A DNA stretch of 64,000 nucleotides from an uncultured Selenomonadales bacterium. GTDB lineage: Bacteria; Bacillota; Negativicutes; Selenomonadales; Selenomonadaceae. The translations under genes and the position numbers were made by a program. Each line of letters begins with the position of its first letter. Position 1 is the stretch's first letter. Location of the stretch: positions 62,001 to 126,000 of the forward strand of contig OMYB01000006.1 in NCBI GenBank assembly GCA_900315155.1, read 5' to 3'. Positions 44,443 through 52,643 of this stretch are shown piece after piece. Under the pieces are notes generated by a model that worked only from the letters and a program-made list of their open reading frames with translations, was not told the origin of the DNA and ran no database searches.

Positions 44443-45228
44443 ATGGATTTCTTTACGCTTATGCAGGGCCATGCAGCGGTCTTCCTGCTGCTCCTGACCC
44501 GCGTCAGTGGAATCTTCGTGATCTCTCCTTTTTTCGGCAGTATGAATATCCCGATGTATTTCCGTGCGGCAGCGGCGTTTACGTTTTCTGTCGTACTGTT
44601 TCCCGTCGTCGATGCACTGGGCGAAGTGCAGGCACCTCCTTCCGTCTTGGCGTATACCGGTGCGGTTCTTGCGGAACTGTTTATCGGCTGGCTGATCGGA
44701 TTCGTGGCGTATATTTCGTTCTCTGCCATCCAGATGGCCGGTAAGATCATGGATATGCAGGTGGGCTTTGCTATCGTCAATGTTATGGATCCAACTTCCG
44801 GTCAGCAGATGCCGCTTATCGGAAGTTTTCTTTATAATTTGACGGTAATCATCTTTCTCGTGACGAACGGGCACCATCTGCTTATCGCCTCTCTGGCACA
44901 GAGTTTCCAGGCTTTGCCGCTGCTTTCCTTTGCGCCGAGCCTGTCGCTGCCGATGATCATTGCGAATTTCACATCGGGCATCTTCCTGACGGGCATGAAG
45001 ATCGCCATGCCGGTGACATTCGCTATCCTGCTCACGAATGTGGGACTGGGCATTCTCGCGCGTACGATGCCACAGATGAATATCTTCGTCGTTGGCATCC
45101 CGATGCAGATCATGATCGGCATCACGATGCTTTCGATGATGCTGCCGTTTTATGTTTTGTTCCTGGATGTGATGTTCCATGAGATGTACACGAATATCAG
45201 CATCGCGCTTCAGGCACTCCAGCCATAG
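44443..45228 (+). CDS. fliR: Flagellar export gate protein FliR
   Basis: 261 residues, largely membrane-embedded, with about six hydrophobic segments. LLLLTRVSGIFVISPFFG (about 13-30), PPSVLAYTGAVLAELFIGWLIGF, and the MPLIGSFLYNL and MPQMNIFVVGIPMQIMIG regions are typical. One FliR completes the FliP5Q4R1 pore. Its 3' end overlaps the most likely flhB start by 50 bases. Confidence 0.95.
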   Translation: MDFFTLMQGHAAVFLLLLTRVSGIFVISPFFGSMNIPMYFRAAAAFTFSVVLFPVVDALGEVQAPPSVLAYTGAVLAELFIGWLIGFVAYISFSAIQMAGKIMDMQVGFAIVNVMDPTSGQQMPLIGSFLYNLTVIIFLVTNGHHLLIASLAQSFQALPLLSFAPSLSLPMIIANFTSGIFLTGMKIAMPVTFAILLTNVGLGILARTMPQMNIFVVGIPMQIMIGITMLSMMLPFYVLFLDVMFHEMYTNISIALQALQP

Positions 45229-46324
45229 GGCGGAGGAGGAGCCGCGGTTCACGTTTGACCTGCAGCTTTTCGCGGACGGGGACAAGACAGAGGAACCGAC
45301 AGCCAAGAAGCGCAGCGATGCGAAGAAGAAAGGCCAGGTAGGCCGAAGCACTGAGCTGAGCACGGCCTTTGTCCTGCTCATAGGGTTCTTTATGCTGAAA
45401 GTGATGTCAGACTACATCATGCAGAACCTGACATCCTATACAACGTATATATTTTCCCATCTCAATCAGAGTGTGGATACGGCAAACCTCATGGCGCTGT
45501 TCGGCGGAATCCTGACGATCCTCGTCAAGACGGCTCTGCCAATCATGCTGGCCATCATGGCCATTGGTCTCGCCATCAATTTCTTTCAGGTGGGGCTGAT
45601 CTTCAATACGGAGAAGCTGCAGCCGAAGCTCGATAACCTGAATCCGATCAACGGCGTCGGCCGCATGTTTTCCAAGCGCTCGCTCGTGGAACTCGTCAAG
45701 TCGCTGCTGAAAATCGCGATCATCGGCGCATTTCTCTACATGTTCCTCAAAGAGGAGCTCCTTGTGATTCCTCAATATATCTATCTCGATCTCGTGACGA
45801 GCCTGCACAGTATCGAGAAGGTCATCTTCAGCATGGCGTTTCAGGTCTGCGGCGTCATCATGATCCTGGGTGTCCTCGATTATGCCTACCAGAAATGGCA
45901 GACCACGCAGGACCTAAAGATGACGAAGCAGGAAGTTAAGGATGAGTTCAAGCAGACCGAGGGCGATCCTCAGATCAAGGGCAAGATTAAGCAGAAACAG
46001 CGCCAGATGGCGATGTCCCGCATGATGCAGGAGGTCCCGAAGGCGGATGTCATCGTCACGAACCCGACGCATTTTGCCGTGGCGCTGCAGTATCATAAGG
46101 GCATGCCGGCACCGAAGGTATTGGCAAAAGGCCAGGACCTCGTCGCCCGCCGCATTCGCGAAATCGGCAAGGAGAACGATATCCCGCTCGTCGAGAACCG
46201 TCCGCTCGCCCGTGCACTCTACGCTACGGTCGAGGTGGGGCAGCTCGTGCCGCGGGAACTCTATCAGGCTGTGGCGGAGGTCCTCGCCTATGTCTATCGG
46301 CTCAAGCACCGCCGGCGCGCTTAA
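45179..46324 (+). CDS. flhB: Flagellar export switch protein FlhB
   Basis: 381 residues from ATG 45179. From residue 22 on it reads FTFDLQLFADGDKTEEPTAKKRSDAKKKGQVGRS, the usual FlhB beginning, then four membrane helices and the cytoplasmic domain with the self-cleaving NPTH (VTNPTHFAVAL, about residue 294). Cleavage switches export from rod/hook to filament proteins. The first 21 residues, encoded inside fliR, are unlike other FlhB proteins. A very strong GGCGGAGGAGG site at 45231 lies within the gene, yet no ATG, GTG or TTG in frame follows it at the right distance. The true start is therefore uncertain. Confidence 0.9.
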   Translation: MRCTRISASRFRHSSHRAEEEPRFTFDLQLFADGDKTEEPTAKKRSDAKKKGQVGRSTELSTAFVLLIGFFMLKVMSDYIMQNLTSYTTYIFSHLNQSVDTANLMALFGGILTILVKTALPIMLAIMAIGLAINFFQVGLIFNTEKLQPKLDNLNPINGVGRMFSKRSLVELVKSLLKIAIIGAFLYMFLKEELLVIPQYIYLDLVTSLHSIEKVIFSMAFQVCGVIMILGVLDYAYQKWQTTQDLKMTKQEVKDEFKQTEGDPQIKGKIKQKQRQMAMSRMMQEVPKADVIVTNPTHFAVALQYHKGMPAPKVLAKGQDLVARRIREIGKENDIPLVENRPLARALYATVEVGQLVPRELYQAVAEVLAYVYRLKHRRRA

Positions 46325-46382
46325 CCGGGTCGCCGGTTTTCTATTTCAACGAACAAGATTTTTCAGGTAAGGAGTAAGGTAT

Positions 46383-48488
46383 ATGGCTGCAACAAAGGCA
46401 CTCGCACCAATCCAGGGGCAATCCTTTATCCAGCGTTACAGTGATGTGCTGATTGCGCTCGCTATCGTCATGATCGTTATCATGATGATCATTCCGCTGC
46501 CGACGATCATGCTCGACCTGCTTATCTGCCTGAATATTTCGATTGCTCTGCTGATTATCCTGTCGACCATCTACAATACCGAGGCTCTGGATCTCTCGGT
46601 ATTTCCTTCCCTTCTGCTGGTTACCACCCTGTTCCGCCTGTCGCTGAATATTTCGTCGACGCGACTCATCCTGCTGAACGGTAATGCCGGTGAGGTCATC
46701 ACGGCATTCGGCAACTTCGTCGTCGGCGGTAATGCGGTCGTCGGCTTCATCATGTTCGTTATCCTCGTCATCATCAACTTCATCGTTATCACGAAAGGTT
46801 CCGAACGTGTCGCAGAGGTATCCGCACGATTCACCCTCGACGCTATGCCTGGTAAGCAGATGTCCATCGATGCGGACCTGAATCAGGGCGCCATCACCGA
46901 TGCCGAGGCGAAGGTCCGCCGCGAGAAAATCCAGCGCGAAGCGGATTTCTTCGGTGCTATGGATGGTGCTTCGAAGTTCGTCAAAGGTGATGCCATCGCC
47001 GCAATCATCATCATGTTCATCAATATAAGCGGTGGTTTCGTCATCGGCATGGTACAGCGCGGTCTCGATGCTTCGCAGGCCTTGTCTCAGTACACGCTGC
47101 TGACCGTCGGCGAGGGCCTGGTTTCGCAGATTCCGGCGCTGCTCATTTCCACAGCAACCGGTCTTATCGTCACGCGCTCGGCGGCAGAGGGCAACCTGGG
47201 TGCTGACCTCACGAACCAGCTCTTCCGCAACGAGCGTATCTTCTTCATCCTTTCCGGCATCCTGCTCTTCCTGGCTCTCGTACCTGGCCTGCCGGGTTTC
47301 CCATTCATGTGCCTGGCTGTGGTATGCGCCCTGATCGGGCTGAACCTTAAACGTACCCATGAGTCGTCTGCCAAAGCGGTCAAGGAAGCTGCGAAGAAGA
47401 GTGGGGGCAAAGGCGGCGCCAGCATGGCAGCCAAGAAGGCGCAGGCCTCGCCGGAGAACGTCGTATCGCTCCTGCAGGTCGATCCGATGGAACTGGAAAT
47501 CGGCTACAGCCTCATTCCGCTCGTCGATACGGGCCAGGGCGGCGACCTGCTCGACCGTATCGTCATGATCCGCCGCCAGTGCGCGCTGGAGCTCGGCCTC
47601 GTCGTGCCGACCATCCGTATCCGCGATAATATCCAGATCAAGCCGAATGCCTATATCATCAAGCTCAAGGGCATAGAGATCGCGAAGGGTGAGCTCATGC
47701 TCGACCATTATCTCGCCATGAATTCGGGCACGGTGTTCGAGGAGGTCCCGGGCATCGAGACGACGGAGCCGGCATTTGGACTTCCGGCGCTGTGGATCCC
47801 GGAAAGCGAACGCGAGCAGGCAGAGCTCAACGGCTACACCGTTGTCGATGCCGTTTCCGTGCTCGCTACGCACCTCACCGAGGTCATCAAGCAGCATGCG
47901 GCAGAGATCCTCGGCCGTCAGGAGACGCAGAACCTCATCGACAACCTCAAGAAGTCGAACGAGTCGCTCGTCAAAGAGGTCGTGCCGGATCTGCTCAACA
48001 TCGGCGAGATCCAGAAAGTCCTGCAGAACCTCCTGCGCGAGCGCGTGTCGATCCGCGATATGGGGACCATCCTCGAAGTGCTTGCCGACTATGGCAGGGC
48101 AACGAAGGATACCGAAATCCTCACCGAGTATGTACGTCACGCCATGGCACGTCAGATCAGCCATCAGAACGTACAGAACGGCGTCCTGCCGTGCATTACG
48201 CTCGACCCGGCGCTCGAGAACCGCATCGCCGGTGCGGTACAGCATACGGACCATGGCTCCTACGTCAGCTTGGATCCGGATACGATGCAGAGGCTTATTG
48301 ATGTACTCAATGAGGAACTGCAGAAACTCACGAATATGGGCTATCAGCCCGTCGTGCTCACGAGCCCGGCTGTGCGCCTCTATTTCCGCAAGCTCGTCGA
48401 GCGTTCCCTGCCGGGCATCGTCGTGCTCTCGCACGCCGAGATCGAGCAGTCCGTTGAAATTCAGATCCTTGGGGTGGTGAAGATCTAA
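46383..48488 (+). CDS. flhA: Flagellar export gate protein FlhA
   Basis: 701 residues. The first 330 or so hold about eight membrane helices with LLDLLICLNISIALLIILSTIY, FPSLLLVTTLFRLSLNISSTRLIL and the proton-channel FHIPEP-type region (here RVAEVSARFTLDAMPGKQMSIDADLNQG); the rest is the cytoplasmic ring that binds chaperone-substrate complexes (LLDRIVMIRRQCALELGLVVP, GYTVVDAVSVLATHLTEVIKQHAAEILGRQE). It forms a nonamer below the FliPQR pore. ATG 46383 follows GGTAAGGAG. Confidence 0.97.
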   Translation: MAATKALAPIQGQSFIQRYSDVLIALAIVMIVIMMIIPLPTIMLDLLICLNISIALLIILSTIYNTEALDLSVFPSLLLVTTLFRLSLNISSTRLILLNGNAGEVITAFGNFVVGGNAVVGFIMFVILVIINFIVITKGSERVAEVSARFTLDAMPGKQMSIDADLNQGAITDAEAKVRREKIQREADFFGAMDGASKFVKGDAIAAIIIMFINISGGFVIGMVQRGLDASQALSQYTLLTVGEGLVSQIPALLISTATGLIVTRSAAEGNLGADLTNQLFRNERIFFILSGILLFLALVPGLPGFPFMCLAVVCALIGLNLKRTHESSAKAVKEAAKKSGGKGGASMAAKKAQASPENVVSLLQVDPMELEIGYSLIPLVDTGQGGDLLDRIVMIRRQCALELGLVVPTIRIRDNIQIKPNAYIIKLKGIEIAKGELMLDHYLAMNSGTVFEEVPGIETTEPAFGLPALWIPESEREQAELNGYTVVDAVSVLATHLTEVIKQHAAEILGRQETQNLIDNLKKSNESLVKEVVPDLLNIGEIQKVLQNLLRERVSIRDMGTILEVLADYGRATKDTEILTEYVRHAMARQISHQNVQNGVLPCITLDPALENRIAGAVQHTDHGSYVSLDPDTMQRLIDVLNEELQKLTNMGYQPVVLTSPAVRLYFRKLVERSLPGIVVLSHAEIEQSVEIQILGVVKI

Positions 48489-48489
48489 A

Positions 48490-49782
48490 GTGCAGATTAA
48501 AGTATTCAAGGCTCCTACGATGAAAGCGTGTATGGAGCAGGTAAAAGCCGAACTCGGCAGCGATGCCGTTATCCTGCACACCAAGAAGTACCGCGAGGGC
48601 GGCTTCCTGGGCTATGGAAGCAGTGAGGTCGTTGAGGTGACGGCGGCCATCGAGGACCAGGAGGAGACGCCGCACCGCCGCAAGGCAGAGCCGGCCCCCG
48701 CCCCCGTGGCAGCACCCACACCGCAGCCCAGGCAGGTACTCAATCAGTATAAGACGGCAGGAACGCAGCAGGCCATCCAGCAGATGGAACAGCCGGCACC
48801 GATGCAGGTCCCTCCTATATCGCCAGCCGGATTGCCTCAGCCGGCCATGCCACAGGCAGCTGCCGGGCCGTCGGCGGCACAGCAGCCTGCCTTACAGGCG
48901 CAGCCGGGAGGCAATATGGACGACAAGCAGAAAATCGACCAGCTCGAGAATGAGCTGGCGCAGATGAAGGCCATGCTGGCACAGGTTATCGGCAAGGAAA
49001 ACGGCACGGATAAGGTGACGCTTCAGGATGCCCTGAAGGATCAGGATGTCGCGGAGGATATCCTGAAGGACTTCGCCGCACAGTCTCCGGCCGGAGAGAC
49101 CCTCCTTGACCGCGACGATCCGCAGGCAAAAAATGTCCTGACGAAGTTCCTGTCTGACAATATGCGCTTTGCTGCCGGCATCCACCAGACCGGGAAAAAG
49201 CCGCGCACCGTGGCGCTCATCGGTGCTACGGGTGTCGGCAAGACGACGACGCTCGCGAAAATCGCCGCGCGCCTTGTCCTTGAGAAGGGCGTCAAGGCGG
49301 CACTCATTACGGCAGATACGTATCGTATCTCGGCGGTGGAGCAGCTGAAGACGTATTCGGATATCATCGGGCTCCCGCTCGAAATCGTCTATACGCCGGA
49401 TGAACTTCGCGTCGCGATTCACAAGCATCGTGACAAGGATATCATCCTCATCGATACGGCAGGCAGGAGCCAGCATAATGCGTATCAGATGAAGGAACTG
49501 CAGGAATTTCTGGCGGTCGCACCGGATATCGAGAAACACCTTGTCCTCAGCTCGACGACAAAGAACAAAGATGCAGCAGAAATCCTCAAGAAATTTTCCG
49601 TCTGCAAGCCTGGACGGGTGATCTTTACGAAGGCGGATGAGACGAGCAGCCTCGGATTGATCGTCAATCTGCTCTATCATCAGGATATCGCGTTGTCGTT
49701 CCTGACCGATGGCCAGAGCGTACCGGATGATATTGTTCCTGCAACTGCGGAGTCTCTTGCAGGATTATTGCTCCGTGAGTGA
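48490..49782 (+). CDS. flhF: Flagellar biosynthesis GTPase FlhF
   Basis: 430 residues. A B-domain-like N-terminus (IKVFKAPTMKACMEQVKAELGSDAVILHTK) and a Pro/Ala/Gln-rich linker (about 60-140) precede an N and SRP-type G domain with GATGVGKTTTLAKIAARL (about 241-258), DTYRISAVEQLKTYSDI, IDTAGRS and FTKADE. FlhF sets the place and number of flagella together with FlhG, which activates its GTPase. The GTG start lies just after the flhA stop. Confidence 0.95.
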   Translation: MQIKVFKAPTMKACMEQVKAELGSDAVILHTKKYREGGFLGYGSSEVVEVTAAIEDQEETPHRRKAEPAPAPVAAPTPQPRQVLNQYKTAGTQQAIQQMEQPAPMQVPPISPAGLPQPAMPQAAAGPSAAQQPALQAQPGGNMDDKQKIDQLENELAQMKAMLAQVIGKENGTDKVTLQDALKDQDVAEDILKDFAAQSPAGETLLDRDDPQAKNVLTKFLSDNMRFAAGIHQTGKKPRTVALIGATGVGKTTTLAKIAARLVLEKGVKAALITADTYRISAVEQLKTYSDIIGLPLEIVYTPDELRVAIHKHRDKDIILIDTAGRSQHNAYQMKELQEFLAVAPDIEKHLVLSSTTKNKDAAEILKKFSVCKPGRVIFTKADETSSLGLIVNLLYHQDIALSFLTDGQSVPDDIVPATAESLAGLLLRE

Positions 49783-49813
49783 GAATATATAAGATATGGG
49801 AGATTACTAGCGT

Positions 49814-50695
49814 ATGGCAGATCAGGCATCAAGGCTCCGCCAGCTCGTAGGCAGCAGGGTGGAGGAACCAGCTGCTCCATCCATGCGGGCAGACGGAACG
49901 AAAGTGATAGCGGTCACGAGCGGCAAGGGCGGCGTCGGAAAGACGAACCTGACCGTGAACCTTGCGCTGGCCTTGGGCATGCTCGGACAGAGGGTGCTGA
50001 TCGTCGATGCAGACCTCGGTATGGCGAATGTCGACGTTGTCCTCGGAAGCCGTGCAAAGCATGCGCTCATGGACCTCCTGGATCCGGCGATTAGCTTGGA
50101 GGATGTCATTGTGCAGGGACCTTATGGTGTCAGCTACATCCCGGGAGGTTCGGGTATCGAGAAGGCAGCGACATTCAGTGCAGCAGAGCAGAGGCTGCTC
50201 CTGCAGAAACTGGCATCCTGCGGGCAGATGGCGGATATCATCCTCATCGATACGGGAGCCGGGCTCGGCAAGAACGTCATGGATTTCATCCTGGCTGCTG
50301 ACGAGGTCCTGCTCGTGACGACGCCGGAACCGACATCGCTCACCGATGCCTATGCGGTGATGAAGGCATACAGCGTCTATGCACCGGATGGCTGCATGAA
50401 ACTGGTCATCAACCGCGTCTACGAGGAGGAGGAGAGCCGGGAAGTCGCCAATAAGCTTGCCCAGACGGCGGAGCGCTTCCTGCATATCCGTATCGACAGT
50501 CTCGGCTATATCTTCGATGATCCGATGGTCCGTAAGGCCGTCCGCCGCCAAACCCCCTTCGTGGCAGCATGGCCGGACTCGGCAGCATCACGATGTGTAC
50601 GTGCATTAGCCAATGGTCTCCTGTACGGCTCACAGATGCAGGTCAAAAGAGGCTGGAAAGGGTTTTTGCAACAAATTTTCAATTTTTCACGATAA
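49814..50695 (+). CDS. flhG: MinD-like ATPase FlhG
   Basis: 293 residues. After an N-terminal ASRLRQLV segment, where the FlhF-activating DQAxxLR motif resides (DQASRLRQL, residues 3-11), comes the deviant Walker A SGKGGVGKTNLTVNLA (about 36-51), VDADLGMANVDVVLG and IDTGAGL. It is a membrane-cycling ATPase that limits flagellar number and helps C-ring assembly. Its order after flhF is conserved. Confidence 0.95.
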   Translation: MADQASRLRQLVGSRVEEPAAPSMRADGTKVIAVTSGKGGVGKTNLTVNLALALGMLGQRVLIVDADLGMANVDVVLGSRAKHALMDLLDPAISLEDVIVQGPYGVSYIPGGSGIEKAATFSAAEQRLLLQKLASCGQMADIILIDTGAGLGKNVMDFILAADEVLLVTTPEPTSLTDAYAVMKAYSVYAPDGCMKLVINRVYEEEESREVANKLAQTAERFLHIRIDSLGYIFDDPMVRKAVRRQTPFVAAWPDSAASRCVRALANGLLYGSQMQVKRGWKGFLQQIFNFSR

Positions 50696-50713
50696 ACATG
50701 GAGGAACTTTTTT

Positions 50714-51397
50714 ATGGCGGGCGAATTAATAAAAGCAGGGGATGTCCTGCACATCGGTCAGCGCCTGGAAGTGTTCATTGATGGACGCGAAGAAAGGTTC
50801 AGCAGCCGTATCGAGGATATCACGGATGAGGAACTCATTGCGGCTATGCCATTCGACAAGCACCGCGTGCCCGTGATTCCCCGCTCCGGTGAGCTTGTCT
50901 ATATGCTCGCCGTCGGCGGGTCGAGCCGTTACCGCTTCCTGGTACGGTTCCGCGGCGTAGATCGCGAAGGACTCGTGGCGGTATGGCGTGTCGCTAAGCC
51001 GGATACGTGCGAGAAGTTCCAGGACCGTGCGTTTGTCCGCGTAAAGGTGAGCCTGCATACCAAGGTTCGTCTGGTTGATGAAGAAGGATGCATCGAGGAG
51101 CCGGTTGTCACGCAGGTCGTCGATTTGAGCGGGAACGGCATCTGCTTTGCATGGAACAGCCCCATCAAGGTGGGAACACAGGCTGGACTGGAACTCAATG
51201 AAATTCCGGGTGTCGGAACCCTGGAGGTCATGAGTGAAGTCGTGCGCTGCACACCGGTGCAGCGTGGCGATGGCGAGTATGTCTATCATATCGGCGCATC
51301 GTTCAAGCATTTGTCCCGCAGCATTGCCAATAAGATTGTCCGCTATGTCTTCGACGTACAGCGGAAAATCATAGCCAAGGGAATCCGGAAGGATTGA
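50714..51397 (+). CDS. YcgR-type PilZ c-di-GMP receptor
   Basis: 227 residues. The N-terminal YcgR-like beta domain (GDVLHIGQRLEVFIDGREERFSSRIEDI) precedes a PilZ domain with the c-di-GMP motifs RAFVR (RxxxR, about residues 107-111) and DLSGNGICF (D/NxSxxG, about 139-147). Such proteins slow or stop flagella, or act on export and adhesion, when c-di-GMP rises. In B. subtilis the YpfA/DgrA brake is encoded elsewhere; here it lies between flhG and cheB in the flagellar unit. Effect on the motor is inferred from family and context. Confidence 0.9.
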   Translation: MAGELIKAGDVLHIGQRLEVFIDGREERFSSRIEDITDEELIAAMPFDKHRVPVIPRSGELVYMLAVGGSSRYRFLVRFRGVDREGLVAVWRVAKPDTCEKFQDRAFVRVKVSLHTKVRLVDEEGCIEEPVVTQVVDLSGNGICFAWNSPIKVGTQAGLELNEIPGVGTLEVMSEVVRCTPVQRGDGEYVYHIGASFKHLSRSIANKIVRYVFDVQRKIIAKGIRKD

Positions 51398-51434
51398 GAA
51401 TTCCCTGATAAGAGGAAGAATGAAGGTGAATCGG

Positions 51435-52625
51435 ATGATACGTGTCCTGATCGCAGACGACTCCGCATTCATGCGGAAAGTCCTGTCGGATCTCTTCCGC
51501 AAACAGCCGGATTTTGAGGTTGTCGGGACGGCTCGGAATGGCAAAGAGGCCATCGAGCAGACCAAGAAGTTTCATCCCGACCTGCTGACCATGGATGTCA
51601 ACATGCCGGTGATGGATGGGCTGAACGCCCTGGCGGTCATCATGGAAGAATGCCCGATGCCCGTTGTGATGATCAGCAGCCTGACACGCGAAGGCGCAGA
51701 GGCAACCATCCGGGCTCTTGAGCTCGGTGCGGTGGATTTTATCGGGAAGGCAGGAGGCTCGATCTCCCGCATCGACACCATAGAAACGGAAATCTTGGAG
51801 AAATGCCGCAACGCCGCTTCTGCGCATGTGCATAAGCCAATGGCACCAGCGAAACCGAGCGCGCCAAAGGTGACAGGGCCTCCCGTTATGCGGCGTGTCA
51901 CGCTCCCGAGGACCAGGACGCCGGTGCAGCCACAGCCTCAGCCGAAGCAGACCAGCGTCAGCAACCCCTTCCTCAAACGGGAAAATCCTCTCCTGCAAAG
52001 AAAGCAGGCAGGAGCAGGGCTTACCCCCCATGCCGTTCCGGCAGCGGGACGCACGGGCCAGAAGCTCGTTGCCATCGGAACGTCGACGGGCGGCCCTCAG
52101 GCACTCCAGAATGTCATCACGAGACTGCCGGCAGACCTGCCATGCGGCGTGGTCGTCGTTCAGCATATGCCGCCCGGGTTCACGAAAGCCCTGGCGGATC
52201 GGCTCAACTCCATTTCGGCTATCCGGGTCAAGGAGGCTGAGGATGGGGATATCATAGAGCCAGGACAGGTCTATATTGCCCCAGGCAACTATCATATGCG
52301 CGTGACTTCCAGTGGAAACCAGCGCAAGATTGCTTTGGGACAGGATCCTCCGGTCGGTAATCACCGTCCAGCCGTGAATGTCATGTACGATTCTGTTGCT
52401 CCGGTCGGGCGCGAGCTCGTCGCTGTCATCATGACCGGCATGGGATGCGACGGCTGCGAGGGAATGAAGAAGATCAAAGCCTCTGGTGGCTACAGTATTG
52501 CACAGGATGAAGCCACCTGCGTCGTGTATGGCATGCCGAAAGCGGTCGTGGATGCGGGCCTCGCCGATGAGGTCCGCCCCGTCCAGGATATTGCCAGGGC
52601 TATCGTTGAAGCTGTAAAGAAGTAA
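51435..52625 (+). CDS. cheB: Chemotaxis methylesterase CheB
   Basis: 396 residues. The receiver domain starts IRVLIADDSAFMRKVLSD with phospho-acceptor Asp54 in TMDVNMPVMDG. A Pro/Gln-rich linker (about 135-195) leads to the esterase domain with catalytic Ser in AIGTSTGG, His in VVVQHMPPGFT and Asp in MTGMGCDG. It removes methyl groups from chemoreceptors and deamidates them. No cheR lies in the window. ATG 51435 gives the usual MIRVLIADDS start; ATG 51420 would add five residues. Confidence 0.95.
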   Translation: MIRVLIADDSAFMRKVLSDLFRKQPDFEVVGTARNGKEAIEQTKKFHPDLLTMDVNMPVMDGLNALAVIMEECPMPVVMISSLTREGAEATIRALELGAVDFIGKAGGSISRIDTIETEILEKCRNAASAHVHKPMAPAKPSAPKVTGPPVMRRVTLPRTRTPVQPQPQPKQTSVSNPFLKRENPLLQRKQAGAGLTPHAVPAAGRTGQKLVAIGTSTGGPQALQNVITRLPADLPCGVVVVQHMPPGFTKALADRLNSISAIRVKEAEDGDIIEPGQVYIAPGNYHMRVTSSGNQRKIALGQDPPVGNHRPAVNVMYDSVAPVGRELVAVIMTGMGCDGCEGMKKIKASGGYSIAQDEATCVVYGMPKAVVDAGLADEVRPVQDIARAIVEAVKK

Positions 52626-52643
52626 GATTTAGGGGGAATACAA

